Part shown: piece by piece, positions 1 to 12,808 of the stretch
Layout of the letters: every line of letters starts with the position of its first letter
Position numbering within the stretch: position 1 is the stretch's first letter
Assembly (NCBI GenBank): GCA_028274465.1
Contig: CM051455.1
Location: 133,210,096-133,274,095 of the forward strand
DNA length: 64,000 nucleotides
Reading direction: 5' to 3'
DNA from: Plantago ovata
Taxonomy: Eukaryota > Streptophyta > Magnoliopsida > Lamiales > Plantaginaceae
Notes under the pieces: model-generated
Seen by the model: the letters and a program-made list of their open reading frames with translations, nothing else
What the model was told of the DNA's origin: nothing
The model's database searches: none
Position numbers and translations under genes: made by a program

Positions 1-658
1 TTTCCCTACCGGACAGAAACTTAAGAAAGCTGTGAGTTTCATCTTCCTCTCTCTGTTTGTTATTGTATCATGCATCTACAATTCAGTTTTATACATCAAG
101 GACTGATTTGATCGTTTATGTGTGTATATTCAGTCTCTGTGTATGCAGATCTACTCTAAATGTGTAATTTTCCAGTCATGGAGTCGGATTGCCATTTTTT
201 CTTACCCTATTGAGCAAGCTTTCATTATTACTTCTATTTGTTACTTATCAGGATGTGATTATTCATATATGTATATCATTTCCATTTGTTCTCCATGTTT
301 GCAGATTTACATATTTGTTAGTTATCAAGATATGATTATTTATATATGTATATCATTTGCATTTATTGGTCGACGGCTGATTTGATAATCCATGTGGTAT
401 ATGTATATATATTCAGTCTCTGTGTATGTAGATTTACTCTAAATTGGTAATTTTCAGGTATGGAGTCGGATTGCCGTTTTATTATCCTATTGAGCTGAGT
501 TTTCATTGTTAATTACTTCTATTTGTTGCTTGTTAGGGTTACATTATTCGTATATGTGTATCATTTACATTTGTTCTCCATATATGTATGCAGATTTATT
601 AATTCTAGATCAGAACTAATCCTTGTTTTGAAAATGTTACTTTTTCAGATCCCCAATC
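1..658 (+). promoter_or_regulatory. 5' leader and probable 5'-UTR intron of B3 copy 1, with an internal duplication
   Basis: A GTGAGT donor lies at about 32-37, and a TTTTTCAG acceptor at about 648 sits just before the first ATG (659), so this stretch is best read as a 5'-UTR intron. Inside it a block of roughly 280 bp is repeated twice: both units begin GATTTGAT, carry ATTCAGTCTCTGTGTATG (near 130 and 411) and then TATGGAGTCGGATTGCC or a close variant. The same doubled leader is present in copies 2 and 3. Copies 4-6 have a single unit. The window opens inside this repeat, so the true promoter of copy 1 is outside. Confidence 0.5.
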
Positions 659-1972
659 ATGAAGTCTAGCTGCCCAAGGTTCTTTAGGTTTTTCGATCAT
701 GATACATGTGCAACAGAACTAGTAAGATTTCTCTCCACAACTCTATTTATTATATTTGTTGATGTAAATCCCCATTTCGAACCTGATATTTGTTAGTTGT
801 AATTGATTTACTTTATTTAAACTTGTGTCGTGTGTAATCATTTTTTATAGAGAGCCTATGATCTTATGCATTCATTCTTTTCATTTGATTGATAACATTG
901 TAAATTGGAAAATACATCTAGGCCTATAACTATATAGTGGGTAAGTGAGTGAGTGTGTGTTTGTATGTAACAAATTGAATAATCTAATTTAATTTGTTTG
1001 AATAGGAATTTCCACAGCATGTGCAAATCACTTTACCCAAGACAGTATCGATACAAGACAGATACTATAACGTTTGGCAAGTAAATGCAAGAAAAGTCAG
1101 TGGCTCGTTGTATTTCTTGGATGGATGGGAAGATTTTGTAAATGATAATTCGCTAGAAAAATATGATATGTTACGGTTTCAGTACACTGAAGAAGGCTTA
1201 TTTGATGTGAAACTTTATGGGTTGTCGGGATGCGAAAAAATAGGTGTTGGGCATCGTAAGCATAGCTCGACAACACCAAATGTGATGCCTGGTACATTCG
1301 ACTTCATTGTTTTCTATTTTTTACCATTTTAAAATGCAATGAGTTAACTTTGATGCTCACCTAGTATTAATAATTTCCTCATGACATTTTGAAATTGTTA
1401 TGTAGATGATTCAGGTAGTAGTGAACCGCCACGACTGAAGAGAAGGAGACTCGATTGGCGTGGTGAAGATATTTTCGGAAATGAAATTCCCAAGCCTCAG
1501 GGACTTTATCTCGTGAGAAGATTCAGTGCTAGCAGGAAGAATGAGTTGGTAAGCTATGCATCAAAGATAGAAACATTTAGGGATAACATTTTGATTGATT
1601 TTTAGTTGTTCTTTTTACTATTTTTGTTATGGTAGCATGTGTGTCAGTAAGAAAATCAAATACATAGAAAGTATGTTTATTTTGTATTCATGGCATTGAC
1701 ATCGTCTATTGCAGTATATTCCGAAGGAGTTTCTCAAGGATAGAGAGCTTATTCTCCCATTAAAGTTGAAGTTGGTTGATCCAGAGGGTCGCACCTTTAC
1801 TACCCAGTTTAGGCAATGGTACGATGCTAGGTCCTTCTACATAGGCGGATGGAATCAACTTCACAGAAAAAATGGCATCACTAAAGATGATATTTGCATC
1901 TGTGAGTTTGATCATGAAACTAGACCAAAATGCATCTACGTATCCTTCCTCAAAGTAGACCGAAGCCACTAA
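659..1972 (+). CDS. Two-B3-domain (REM-like) DNA-binding protein, copy 1
   Basis: Exons are 659-721, 1006-1291, 1406-1548 and 1715-1972, all with GT..AG borders, giving 750 nt and 249 aa with no break. B3 domain 1 spans about residues 8-99: ITLPKTVSIQDRYY, then FLDGWEDFVNDNSL, ending in GCEK, the usual REM pattern. A basic linker (PPRLKRRR, residues 124-131) looks like a nuclear localisation signal. B3 domain 2 spans about 150-245 and contains IGGWNQL and DDICICEFDHE. REM-type B3 proteins are nuclear DNA-binding proteins, often expressed in reproductive meristems. The target of this one is unknown. It is the first of six copies in the window; copy 2 is its mirror image and copy 3 its direct repeat. 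The start was chosen because ATG 659 opens the frame that continues through all splice junctions. Confidence 0.85.
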
Positions 1973-2342
1973 ATAAAATCACTGCTACAATGCTATGATG
2001 CGGTTATTGTATACACCTTGAACATGGTAATTTCTTATTGTACAAGTGTACAGAAATTTCATATTTCATTAGTATTTGTGCTTTTCTGGAATACTATGAC
2101 GTACATAACATCCAATAACCTATCTCCGTAGCATAATAGGCCAGATGCCTATTATTGATGTTGAACACAAACCTGTACTCTTTCTTCTTCATTTGATCGA
2201 TCAAGTGTGAGAATTGAATTTTTCATACACATTAAACTTGTGCTAATATTACTCAATCTGAAACTAGCTCAAAAGCTAAGGGGACAGACAATGTTTCTTG
2301 CATTTCAGAGACGGACTATTTTTCTTGCATGTCAAATCAATT
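1973..2342. other. 3' flank of B3 copy 1, no gene seen
   Basis: This AT-rich non-coding sequence lies between the B3 stop and the LINE remnant. It is conserved beside every complete B3 copy (inverted at 4205-4574, direct at 10781-11150), so it belongs to the duplicated cassette. Confidence 0.6.
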
Positions 2343-3430
2343 TTACCTGCTAGTTCCTCTACTACTTCCCGGCATACCACTTAGATGGACATGAGCTTTT
2401 GTTGACCACAAGTTAGATGTCTCCTTTTCCCTATCCAGGCTATGACAGTAGCAAAAGTTGCAAACCTGATCCTGTACACCATAAAATTCTGTTTCCTTGA
2501 CCTGCAAAACAGTATTTTCCAATCTGCCAAACAAGTTTTTGTGATAGTGAAGAGAATGGGGGCATAATGAGTGCATTCATTAAATAAATGGGTATGGGAT
2601 TCCACTACCGTACCACAAAAACTATAAGTACCGATCATCCTGTACAATATTGAATCTTCTAAGTCTATCTTCAGAAGGAAGCCTACCATGCATTACTAAC
2701 CATTTATGGAAAGAAGATTTTGAAAAAGAATTTTATTCCATACCTCAGAGTGCCAAGCTGCCTTAGGAAAGTTTGGGAAAAACTTCTTGTATAAGGTTAA
2801 AATTGCAACAGCTCTCCCGTTGCTCGAACACTATCCTCAAAACCTCCCAGAATCTGCTTTGATTTCTTCCACAATGGAGAGTCAGATTGCTTCACTTGTA
2901 AAGCCCAAATTGGATTCACGTGTGATCTTATATTCACCACCCACGACATCCAAATAGTCTCATGTGTTTCATATTCGGAACTTGGAATCCTAAACAACCT
3001 TATTCTAACCTAGAACCCTTTTTATCTGTAGACCGCCACTTTCAAGATACTGACACACATACATACATCCAAGCAACCATCTTTGGTTTCCACACTCCTT
3101 ACCATATATACCATAGATAGTTCATGCATCGCTTCCACCTTCTTGATAACTCCAGCCAAAAAAGGGAACACATAATTCCGGAATCTCTGGACACATAGAA
3201 CTATCTGCGTAACTCAGAGTTTTTGCACACCAACAGTCAACGTTTGCAGCAAGTATCTGAATAAGCCTTTCAAACTCTGAGATTTTTAGTTTTCTTGGAC
3301 TCAAAGATATACATAATACCTAGATATATAACTCGTAAGCATCCCTCTTTAAATTCCAGAATGCCTTGTAGGCGCCCCATCTCGGGATCATTCAACTGTG
3401 CTAAGAAATAGAGCTTTACCTTTGGTTAAT
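2343..3430 (-). pseudogene. LINE 3'-end remnant with zf-RVT domain, copy 1
   Basis: The minus strand carries broken reading frames of the reverse-transcriptase C-terminal region of an L1-type LINE. In order they include SPLWKKSKQI (around 2870), GTYSFCGTVVESHTHLFNEC (around 2580-2640) and an arginine-rich tail. The zinc-binding pattern C-x2-C-x7-H-x4-C is recognisable, although the first cysteine is tyrosine here; copy 3 keeps it. Several stops and frameshifts make it non-functional. It is part of the duplicated B3 cassette, so it was present before the cassette multiplied. Confidence 0.65.
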
Positions 3431-3483
3431 AGTTGATTTTGTTTTTGGCTGCCTTCAGAATTATAATTTTAGAGTCAAAGGTA

Positions 3484-4204
<721 letters not shown>

Positions 4205-4574
4205 AATTGATTTGACATGCAAGTAAAATAGCCTGTCTCTGAAATGCAAGAAACATTGTCTGTCCCCTTAGCTTTTGAGCTAGTTTCTGATTGAGTAATA
4301 CTCGCACAAGTTTAATGTGTATGAAAAATTCAATTCTCACACTTGATCGATCAAATGAAGAAGAAAGAGTACAGGTTTGTGTTCAACATCAATAATAGGC
4401 ATCTGGCCTATTATGCTATGGAGATAGGTTATTGGATGTTATGTACGTCATAGTATTCCACAAAAGCACAAATACTAATGAAATATGAAATTTCTGTACA
4501 CTTGTACAATAATAAATTACCATGTTCAAGGTGTATACAATAACCGCATCATAGCATTGTAGCAGTGATTTTAT

Positions 4575-5886
4575 TTAGTGGCTTCGGTCTACTTTGAGGA
4601 AGGATACGTAGATGCATTTTGGTCTAGTTTCATGATCAAACTCACAGATGCAAATATCATCTTTAGTGATACCATTTTTTCTGCGAAGTTGATTCCATCC
4701 CCCTATGTAGAAGGACCTAGCATCGTACCATTGCCTAAACTGGGTAGTAAAGGTGCGACCCTCTGGATCAACCAACTTCAACTTTAATGGGAGAATAAGC
4801 TCTCTATCCTTGAGAAACTCCTTTGGAATATACTGCAATAGACGATGTCAATGACATGAATACAAAATAAACATACGTTGTATGTATTTGATTTTCTTAC
4901 TGACACACATGCTACCATAACAAAAATAGTAAAAAGAACAACTAAAAATCAATCAAATGTTATCCCTAAATGTTTCTATGTTTGATGCATAGCTTACCAA
5001 CTCATTCTTCCTGCTAGCACTGAACCTTCTCACGAGATAAAGTCCCTGAGGCTTGGGAATTTCATTTCCGAAAATATCTTCACCACGCCAATCAAGTCTC
5101 CTTCTCTTCGGCCGTGGCGGTTCACTACTACCTGAATCATCTACATAACAATTTCAAAATGTAATGAGGAAATTATTAATACTAGTTGAGCATAAAAGTT
5201 AACTCATTGCATTTTAAAATGGTAAAAATAGAAAACAATGAAGTCGAATGTACCAGGCATCCCATTTGGTGTTGTCGAGCTATGCTTACGATGCCCAACA
5301 CCTATTTTTTCGCATCCCGACAACCCATACAGTTTCACAGCAAATAAGCCTTCTTCAGTGTACTGAAACCGTAACATATCATATTTTTCGAGCGAATTAT
5401 CATTTACAAAACCTTCCCATCCATCCAAGAAATACAAAGAGCCAACGACTTTTCTTGCATTTACTTTCCAAACGTTATAGTATCTGTCTTGTATCGATAC
5501 TGTCTTGGGTAAAGTGATTTGCACATGCTGTGGAAATTCCTATTCAAACAAATTAAATTAGATTATTCAATTTGTTACATACAAACACACACTCACTCAC
5601 TTACCCACTATATAGTTATAGGCCTAGATGTATTTTCCAATTTACAATGTTATTAATCAAATGAAAAGAATGAATGGATAAGATCATATACTCTCTATAA
5701 GAAATGATTGCACGCGACACAAGTTTAAATAAAGTAAATCAATTACAACTAACAAATATCAGGTTCGAAATAGAGACTTACATCAACAAATATAATAAAT
5801 AGAGTTGTGGAGAGAAATCTTACGAGTTCTGTTGCGCATGTATCAGGATCGAAAAACCTAAAGAACCTTGGGCAGCTAGATTTCAT
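4575..5886 (-). CDS. Two-B3-domain (REM-like) DNA-binding protein, copy 2
   Basis: On the minus strand the exons are 5886-5824, 5539-5254, 5140-4998 and 4832-4575 (63, 286, 143 and 258 nt). They give an unbroken 249-aa protein with the same splice phases as copy 1. Differences from copy 1 include VVGSLYF for VSGSLYF, WEGF for WEDF and FAVKLYG for FDVKLYG in the first B3 domain, and QLRRKNG for QLHRKNG in the second. The basic linker PKRRR is kept. The upstream region (5887-7013) is shared head-to-head with the MADS gene, so the two may use a common divergent promoter. It is probably nuclear; no target is known. Confidence 0.85.
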
Positions 5887-6554
5887 GATTGGGGATCTGA
5901 AAAAGTAACATTTTCAAAATAAGGATTAGTTCTGATCTAGAATTAATAAATCTGCATGCATATATGAGAACAAATGTAAATGATACACATATACGAATAA
6001 TGTAACCCTAACAAGCAACAAATAGAAGTAATTAACAATGAAAACTCAGCTCAATAGGATAATAAAAACGACAATCCGACTCCATACCTGAAAATTACCA
6101 ATGTAGAGTAAATCTACATACACAGAGACTGAATATAAATATATATATATATATATACGACATAGGTTATCAAATCAGCCGTCGACCAATAAATGGAAAT
6201 GATATACATATATGAATAATCATATCCTGATAACTAATAAATATGTAAATCTGCAAACATGGAGAACAAATGGAAATGATATACATATATGAATAATCAC
6301 ATCCTGATAAGTAACAAATAGAAGTAATAATGAAAACTTGCTCAACAGGATAAGAAAAAATGGCAATCCGACTCCATGACTGGAAAATTACAAATTTAGA
6401 GTAGATCTGCATACACAGAGATTGAATATACACACATAAACGATCAAATCAGTCCTTGATTTGTAAAACTGAATTGTAGATGCATGATACAATAACAAAC
6501 AGATAGAGGAAGATGAAACTCACAGCTTTCTTAAGTTTCTGTCCGGTAGGGAAA

Positions 6555-7013
6555 TGTGTCTTCAATTTTTTCGAAAATATCAAAGAGGTTTATAATTTAG
6601 GTCATGAATATCCCATGGTTTTATATATGGTGATGGGCTGGATTTGAGGCCCAAATTCAATTCTTTTAAGTCTAATTTAATTACTGAAATCCAGAGTTTA
6701 GAGCCAACCATTTATTTACTTTTTCCAAATATTAAAACTTGGGAAATGAAATTTAATGTTTCAATCAATGTTTGGATTTGGATAATCATCAATTCAATAA
6801 GTTTATTGATGACCTAATTATTCCAATTTCCCATTGGCTAGAAACAAGATCCGCAATGTTTAATCACTTCGCTGCTATAAATAACCTGGTCTCTAACCAT
6901 CTATCAACACACACAACCATAGCCAGTTTCTTTCCTTAGAGTATCATCCCATACAAAAAAGCATAGCCATTGTTATTACGTTCCATACTCAAACAACACA
7001 ACATATCATAATC
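6555..7013 (+). promoter_or_regulatory. Shared upstream region of B3 copy 2 and the MADS gene
   Basis: The 459 bp upstream of the MADS start contain a TATA-like TATAAATAA at 6876-6884, about 130 bp before the ATG. The B3 gene lies on the other side in the opposite direction. The whole block is repeated inverted at 8348-8808, where it heads only a MADS fragment. Promoter assignment is an inference from position. Confidence 0.45.
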
Positions 7014-7880
7014 ATGAGTTCATCAAAACCACAACCAAAACCAACAAACAACGGCCGCAAGAAAACAAAAATGGAGAAGATGCAAAATTTTAATAACCTC
7101 CTTGTAACCTTTACCAAGCGAAGGACCGGGGTGATGAAGAAATCCAGTGAGCTAGCCACTCTTACGAAGGCAGATGTTGCCATTATAACTGAATGCCCTA
7201 GAGCTAAAAAGCTCTACTATTTCGGTTACCCATCTATCAAACACGTGTTTGATAAGTATGTCTTCGAGATGCCCCTTGCACCTACTAATAGGGTAGACCA
7301 GATCAGTGAGGAGCGACGTAGCTCTAAGATGCAAGAGCTCAATGTGCAACTCATGCATGCCGAGGAAGTACTTGCCCAACAAAGAAAGAGAGTGGAGGGT
7401 CTGGATTTGGTCAAAAGACAAGGGCAGGCCGAGAAATGGTATCCACCCTCGCTTGAGTCTTTCGGTCGCTATGAACTCCTCAACTATAAGGAGTGCATAG
7501 AAAATTTAGAGAAACATTTGAATGATTTCTCGGCAGGTCATTTCGTCCCAATACAACAAGGGACAATCAACACTACTACAAATGGCCTTGGTGCTCATGT
7601 CATTCCAGTTGACCTGACAACAGTGGATAATCTGGATTTCAATTATCTTGTTTCCGTTCCTGCAGGGCAGCAAGGGACAATCAACAGTACAACAAATTTC
7701 CGTGGTGGTTTGGCTACATATAATGGATACAATAATGCGATTGGGACTTCAGGTCAACAAAGTGGATTCAACAATGGCATCGCTGGTCCCGATCCATCAA
7801 GTGGATACAACAATAGTACCGGGGGTTTAGGTCATAGCATTGGTGGCAGCCTTGGTGGTTTAGGTTACCACTACGCATAG
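7014..7880 (+). CDS. Type I (M-alpha, AGL62-like) MADS-box transcription factor
   Basis: A single-exon gene of 288 aa, as is usual for type I MADS genes. The MADS domain spans about residues 14-75: GRKKTKMEKMQNFNNL, TFTKRRTGVMKKSSEL, then KADVAIITECP and YYFGYPSIKHVFDKY. The YFGYPS stretch matches the AGL61/AGL62 group, which acts in the female gametophyte and early endosperm. There is no K domain. Residues about 100-180 are helical and charged. The C-terminal part is rich in Gly, Asn and Thr, with two QQGTIN(T/S)TTN repeats and GYNN repeats (residues 183-288). The first 36 codons and the promoter are duplicated in inverted orientation at 8237-8808. The gene is intact and probably functional. 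Confidence 0.85.
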   Translation: MSSSKPQPKPTNNGRKKTKMEKMQNFNNLLVTFTKRRTGVMKKSSELATLTKADVAIITECPRAKKLYYFGYPSIKHVFDKYVFEMPLAPTNRVDQISEERRSSKMQELNVQLMHAEEVLAQQRKRVEGLDLVKRQGQAEKWYPPSLESFGRYELLNYKECIENLEKHLNDFSAGHFVPIQQGTINTTTNGLGAHVIPVDLTTVDNLDFNYLVSVPAGQQGTINSTTNFRGGLATYNGYNNAIGTSGQQSGFNNGIAGPDPSSGYNNSTGGLGHSIGGSLGGLGYHYA

Positions 7881-7937
7881 AATTAAAAAGAATAAATAAA
7901 TAAATAGTCATGTCCGTAGCTATAGAGATAAAGAGAA

Positions 7938-7986
7938 TAATGATAATAAAAATAATGATAATAATAAGAATAATAATAATAATAAC

Positions 7987-8029
<43 letters not shown>

Positions 8030-8184
8030 TAATGATAATAATAATAATTATTATTATTATTATTATTGTTATTATTAATATTATTATTATCATTACTATT
8101 ATTATCATTATTCTTATTATTATTATTGTTATTATTAATATTATTATTATTATTACTATTATTATTATTATTATTATTATTATG

Positions 8185-8236
<52 letters not shown>
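7938..8236. repeat. Inverted microsatellite: (AAT)n then (ATT)n
   Basis: AAT/ATA repeats run from about 7938 to 8045, then switch to ATT/TTA repeats up to 8236, so the array is itself a palindrome. It lies at the centre of inverted repeat II. The right edge reads ATTATTAACTTTG, nearly the same junction as at 3882. Confidence 0.9.
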
Positions 8237-8239
<3 letters not shown>

Positions 8240-8347
8240 TTGCTTGGCAAAGGTTACAAGGAGGTTATTAAATTTTTGCATCTTCTCCATTTTTGTTTTC
8301 TTGCGGCCGTTGTTTGTTGGTTTTGGTTGTGGTTTTGATGAACTCAT
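8237..8347 (-). pseudogene. 5' fragment of the MADS gene (inverted)
   Basis: The minus strand from ATG 8347 reads MSSSKPQPKPTNNGRKKTK and continues to about codon 36, where LLVTF is followed by AKQS and a stop at the microsatellite. The upstream sequence (8348-8808), including TATAAATAA, is intact. It lacks most of the MADS domain and cannot be functional as a protein, but it could be transcribed as antisense to the MADS 5' end. Confidence 0.8.
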
Positions 8348-9468
8348 GATTATGATATGTTGTGTTGTTTGAGTATGGAACGTAATAACAATGGCTATTC
8401 TTTTTTGTATGGGATGATACTCTACGGAAAGAAACTGGCTATGGTTGTGTGTGTTGATAGATGGTTAGAGACCAGGTTATTTATAGCAGCGAAGTGATTA
8501 AACATTGCGGATCTTGTTTCAAGCCGTTGGGAAATAGGAATAATTAGGTCATCAATAAACTTATTGAATTGATGATTATCCAAATCCAAACTTTGACTGA
8601 AACATTAAATTTCGTTTTCCAAATTTTAATATTTGGAAAAACTAAATAAATGGTTGGCTCTAAAACTCTGGATTTCAGTAATTAAATTAGACTTAAAAGA
8701 ATTGAATTTGGGCCTCAAATCCAGCCCATCACCGTATATAAAACCATGGGATATTCATGACCTAAATTATAAACCTCTGTGATATTTTCGAAAAAATTGA
8801 AGACACATTTCCCTACCGGATAGAAACTTAAGAAAGCTGTGAGTTTCATCTTCCTCTCTCTGTTTGTTATTGTATCAGGCATCTACAATTCAGTTTTATA
8901 CATCAAGGACTGATTTGATCGTTTATGTGTGTATATTCAGTCTCTGTGTATGCAGATCTACTCTAAATTTGTAATTTTCCAGTCATGGAGTCGGATTGCC
9001 ATTTTTTCTTACCCTATTGAGCAAGTTTTCATTATTACTTCTATTTGTTACTTATCAGGATGTGATTATTCATATATGTATATCATTTCCATTTGTTCTC
9101 CATGTTTGCAGATTTACATATTTGTTAGTTATCAAGATATGATTATTCATATATGTATATCATTTGCATTTATTGGTCGACGGCTGATTTGATAATCCAT
9201 GTGGTATATATGTATATATATTCAGTCTCTGTGTATGTAGATTTACTCTAAATTGGTAATTTTCAGGTATGGAGTCGGATTGCCGTTTTTATTACCCTAT
9301 TGAGCTGAGTTTTCATTGTTAATTACTTCTATTTGTTGCTTGTTAGGGTTACATTATTCGTATATGTGTATCATTTACATTTGTTCTCCATATATGTATG
9401 CAGATTTATTAATTCTAGATCAGAACTAATCCTTGTTTTGAAAATGTTACTTTTTCAGATCCCCAATC

Positions 9469-10780
9469 ATGAAATCTAGCTGCCAAAGGTTCTTTAGGTT
9501 TTTCGATCATGATACATGTGCAACAGAACTAGTAAGATTTCTCTCCACAACTCTATTTATTATATTTGTTGATGTAAATCCCCATTTCGGACCTGATATT
9601 TGTTAGTTGTAATTGATTTACTTTATTTAAACTTGTGTCGCGTGAATCATTTTTTATAGAGAGCCTATGATCTTATGCATTCATTCTTTTCATTTGATTA
9701 ATAACATTGTAAATTGGAAAATACATCTAGGCCTATAACTATATAGTGAGTAAGTGAGTGAGTGTGTGTTTGTATGTAACAAATTGAATAATCTAATTTA
9801 ATTTGTTTGAATAGGAATTTCCACAGCATGTGCAAATCACTTTACCCAAGACAGTATCGATACAAGAAAGATACTATAACGTTTGGCAAGTAAATGCAAG
9901 AAAAGTCAGTGGCTCGTTGTATTTCTTGGATGGATGGGAAGATTTTGTAAATGATAATTCGCTAGAAAAATATGATATGTTACGGTTTCAGTACACTGAA
10001 GAAGGCTTATTTGATGTGAAACTTTATGGGTTGTCGGGATGCGAAAAATAGGTGTTGGGCATCGTAAGCATAGCTCGACAACACCAAATGTGATGCCTGG
10101 TACATTCGACTTCATTGTTTTCTATTTTTTACCATTTTAAAATGCAATGAGTTAAATTTGATGCTCACCTAGTATTAATAATTTCCTCATGACATTTTGA
10201 AATTGTTATGTAGATGATTCAGGTAGTAGTGAACCACCACGACCGAAGAGAAGGAGACTCGATTGGCGTGGTGAAGATATTTTCGGAAATGAAATTCCCA
10301 AGCCTCAGGGACTTTATCTCGTGAGAAGATTCAGTGCTAGCAGGAAGAATGAGTTGGTAAGCTATGCATCAAAGATAGAAACATTTAGGGATAACATTTT
10401 GATTGATTTTTAGTTGTTCTTTTTACTATTTTTGTTATGGTAGCATGTGTGTCAGTAAGAAAATCAAATACATAGAAAGTATGTTTATTTTGTATTCATG
10501 GCATTGACATCGTCTATTGCAGTATATTCCGAAGGAGTTTCTCAAGGATAGAGAGCTTATTCTCCCATTAAAGTTGAAGTTGGTTGATCCAGAGGGTCGC
10601 ACCTTTACTACCCAGTTTAGGCAATGGTACGATGCTAGGTCCTTTTACATAGGCGGATGGAATCAACTTCACAGAAAAAATGGCATCACTAAAGATGATA
10701 TTTGCATCTGTGAGTTTGATCATGAAACTAGACCAAAATGCATCTACGTATCCTTCCTCAAAGTAGACCGAAGCCACTAA
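9469..10780 (+). pseudogene. Two-B3-domain protein, copy 3, frameshifted
   Basis: Exons corresponding to copy 1 are 9469-9531, 9815-10099, 10214-10356 and 10523-10780. All splice sites are kept. One A is missing from a run of six after TGCG (around 10045), so exon 2 is 285 nt instead of 286 and the frame ends right after GCEK at 10051. The product would hold the first B3 domain only (about 99 aa) and lose the basic linker and domain 2. The rest is nearly identical to copy 1, so the lesion is young. It could also be a homopolymer sequencing error. Confidence 0.8.
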
Positions 10781-11150
10781 ATAAAATCACTGCTACAATG
10801 CTATGATGCGGTTATTGTATACACCTTGAACATGGTAATTTCTTATTGTACAAGTGTACATAAATTTCATATTTCATTAGTATTTGTGCTTTTCTGGAAT
10901 ACTATGACGTACATAACATCCAATAACCTATCTCCGTAGCATAATAGGCCAGATGCCTATTATTGATGTTGAACACAAACCTGTACTCTTTCTTCTTCAT
11001 TTGATCGATCAAGTGTCAGAATTGAATTTTTCATACACATTAAACTTGTGCTAATATTACTCAATCAGAAACTAGCTCAAAAGCTAAGGGGACAGACAAT
11101 GTTTCTTGCATTTCTGAGACAGGCTATTTTTCTTGCATGTCAAATCAATT

Positions 11151-12298
11151 TTACCTGCTAGTTCCTCTACTACTTCCCGGCATACCACTTAGATGGACAT
11201 GAGCTTTTGTTGACCACAAGTTAGATGTCTCCTTTTCCCTATCCAGGCTATGACAGTAGCAAAAGTTGCAAACCTGATCCTGTACACCATAAAATTCTGT
11301 TTCCTTGACCTGCAAAACAGTATTTTCCAATCTGCCAAGCAAGTTTTTATGATAGTGAAGAGAATGGGGTCATAATGAGGGCATACATAAAATAAATGGA
11401 TATGGGATTCCAATACCGTACCACAAAAACTACAAGTACCAATCATCCTGCACAATATTGAATCTTCAAAGTCTATCTTCAGAAGGAAGCCTACCATGCA
11501 TTACTAACCATTTATGGAAAGAATATTTTGAAAAAGAAATTTTATTCCATACCTCAGTCTGCCAAGCTGCCTTAGGAAAGTTTGGGAAGATCTTCTTGCA
11601 TAAGTTTAAAATTTCAAGATCTCTCCCGTTGCTCGAACACTTTCCTCAAAACCTCCCACAATCTGCTTTGATTTCTTCCACAATGGGGAGTCAGATTGCT
11701 TCACTTGTAAACCCCAAATTGGATTCACGTGTGATCTTATATTCGCCACCCACGACATCCAAATAGTCTCATGTGTTTCAGATTCGGAACTTGGAATCCT
11801 AAACAACCATATTCCAACCTAGAACCCTTTTTATTTGTAGACCGCCACTTTCAAGATACTGACACACATACATACATCCAAGCAACCATCTTGGTTTTCC
11901 ACACTCCTTACCATATATACCATAGATAGTTCATGCATCGCTTCCACCTTCTTGGTAACTCCAGCCAAAAAAGGGAATACATAACTCCATAATCTTGGGA
12001 CACATAGAACTATCTGCGTTACTCAGAGTTTTTGCACACCAACTCTCAACGTTTGCAGTAAGTATCTGAATAAGCCTTTCAAACTCTGAGATTTTTTGTT
12101 TTCTTGGACACAAAGATATACATAATACCTAGATATATAACTTGGAACCATCCCTCTTTAAATTCCAGAATGCCTTGTTGGCTCCTATTCAACCGTGCTA
12201 AGAGAATAGAGCTTTTCCTTTGGTTGATTATTAAGCCGGACATAGCAAAAAAGTCATCCAGAGTTTCCTTAAGTGCCTGGTATGTTGATTTTCATTAA
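11151..12298 (-). pseudogene. LINE 3'-end remnant with zf-RVT domain, copy 3
   Basis: Direct repeat of 2343-3430. The minus strand reads GTCSFCGTVLESHIHLFYVC, a complete C-x2-C-x7-H-x4-C zinc motif, followed by the arginine-rich tail. Upstream pieces contain SPLWKKSKQI (about 11690) and a frame near 12113-11931. The match with copy 1 fades near 12200. It has several frameshifts and no function. Confidence 0.65.
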
Positions 12299-12808
12299 GG
12301 GCGGGAAGAAGAAAAGGAATTGTTGTTGTAACTTGTAACACATGTCTGCGATTGTGTATTGTAATTTAAGAATGAATTAGTCTGTTTACATATGCTATAA
12401 AGAAAAGAAAAATGAATAAAATCGAAACGTATACGGGCCAATCACAAATGTGTGTTTCTGATGCATGATATGATTTAAGGCTCAATTTCATAGCTCAAAT
12501 GTAGTACTCTACATCCCATGGACCAATCGCCAATGTCATGTGTTTCTGAGGTGCGATTTAACGGCCTATTTTACAGCCTAATTACGTCAAACACACATTC
12601 CTAAGCTAGTTGGTAGCTTATAACCTTGTTGATAACTTATAGTCTAGATAAGGTAGCTGTTAAATTGGCCGATAAGCTAAAAGATTTTAGTGGAAGTGTT
12701 TACGAATGAGCTGATAAGTTAGCTAATTTTAATGTAAACGAATAAGCTTGCTGAAAATGACATAAAAAGGAAATTGATATATTACGTTGTTCTATTTCTC
12801 AATACTTC
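12299..12808. other. Intergenic, no gene seen
   Basis: AT-rich sequence with several GCTTATAA / GATAAGCT palindromic words between 12600 and 12760. A similar word-rich patch occurs at 21296-21450 and its copies. This may be a decayed MITE, but no terminal repeats can be fixed. Confidence 0.4.

Noticed and set aside
12600..12760. GCTTATAAGCT-rich patch as a complete MITE
   Set aside because: The words recur at 21296-21450, but terminal repeats and target duplications could not be fixed.
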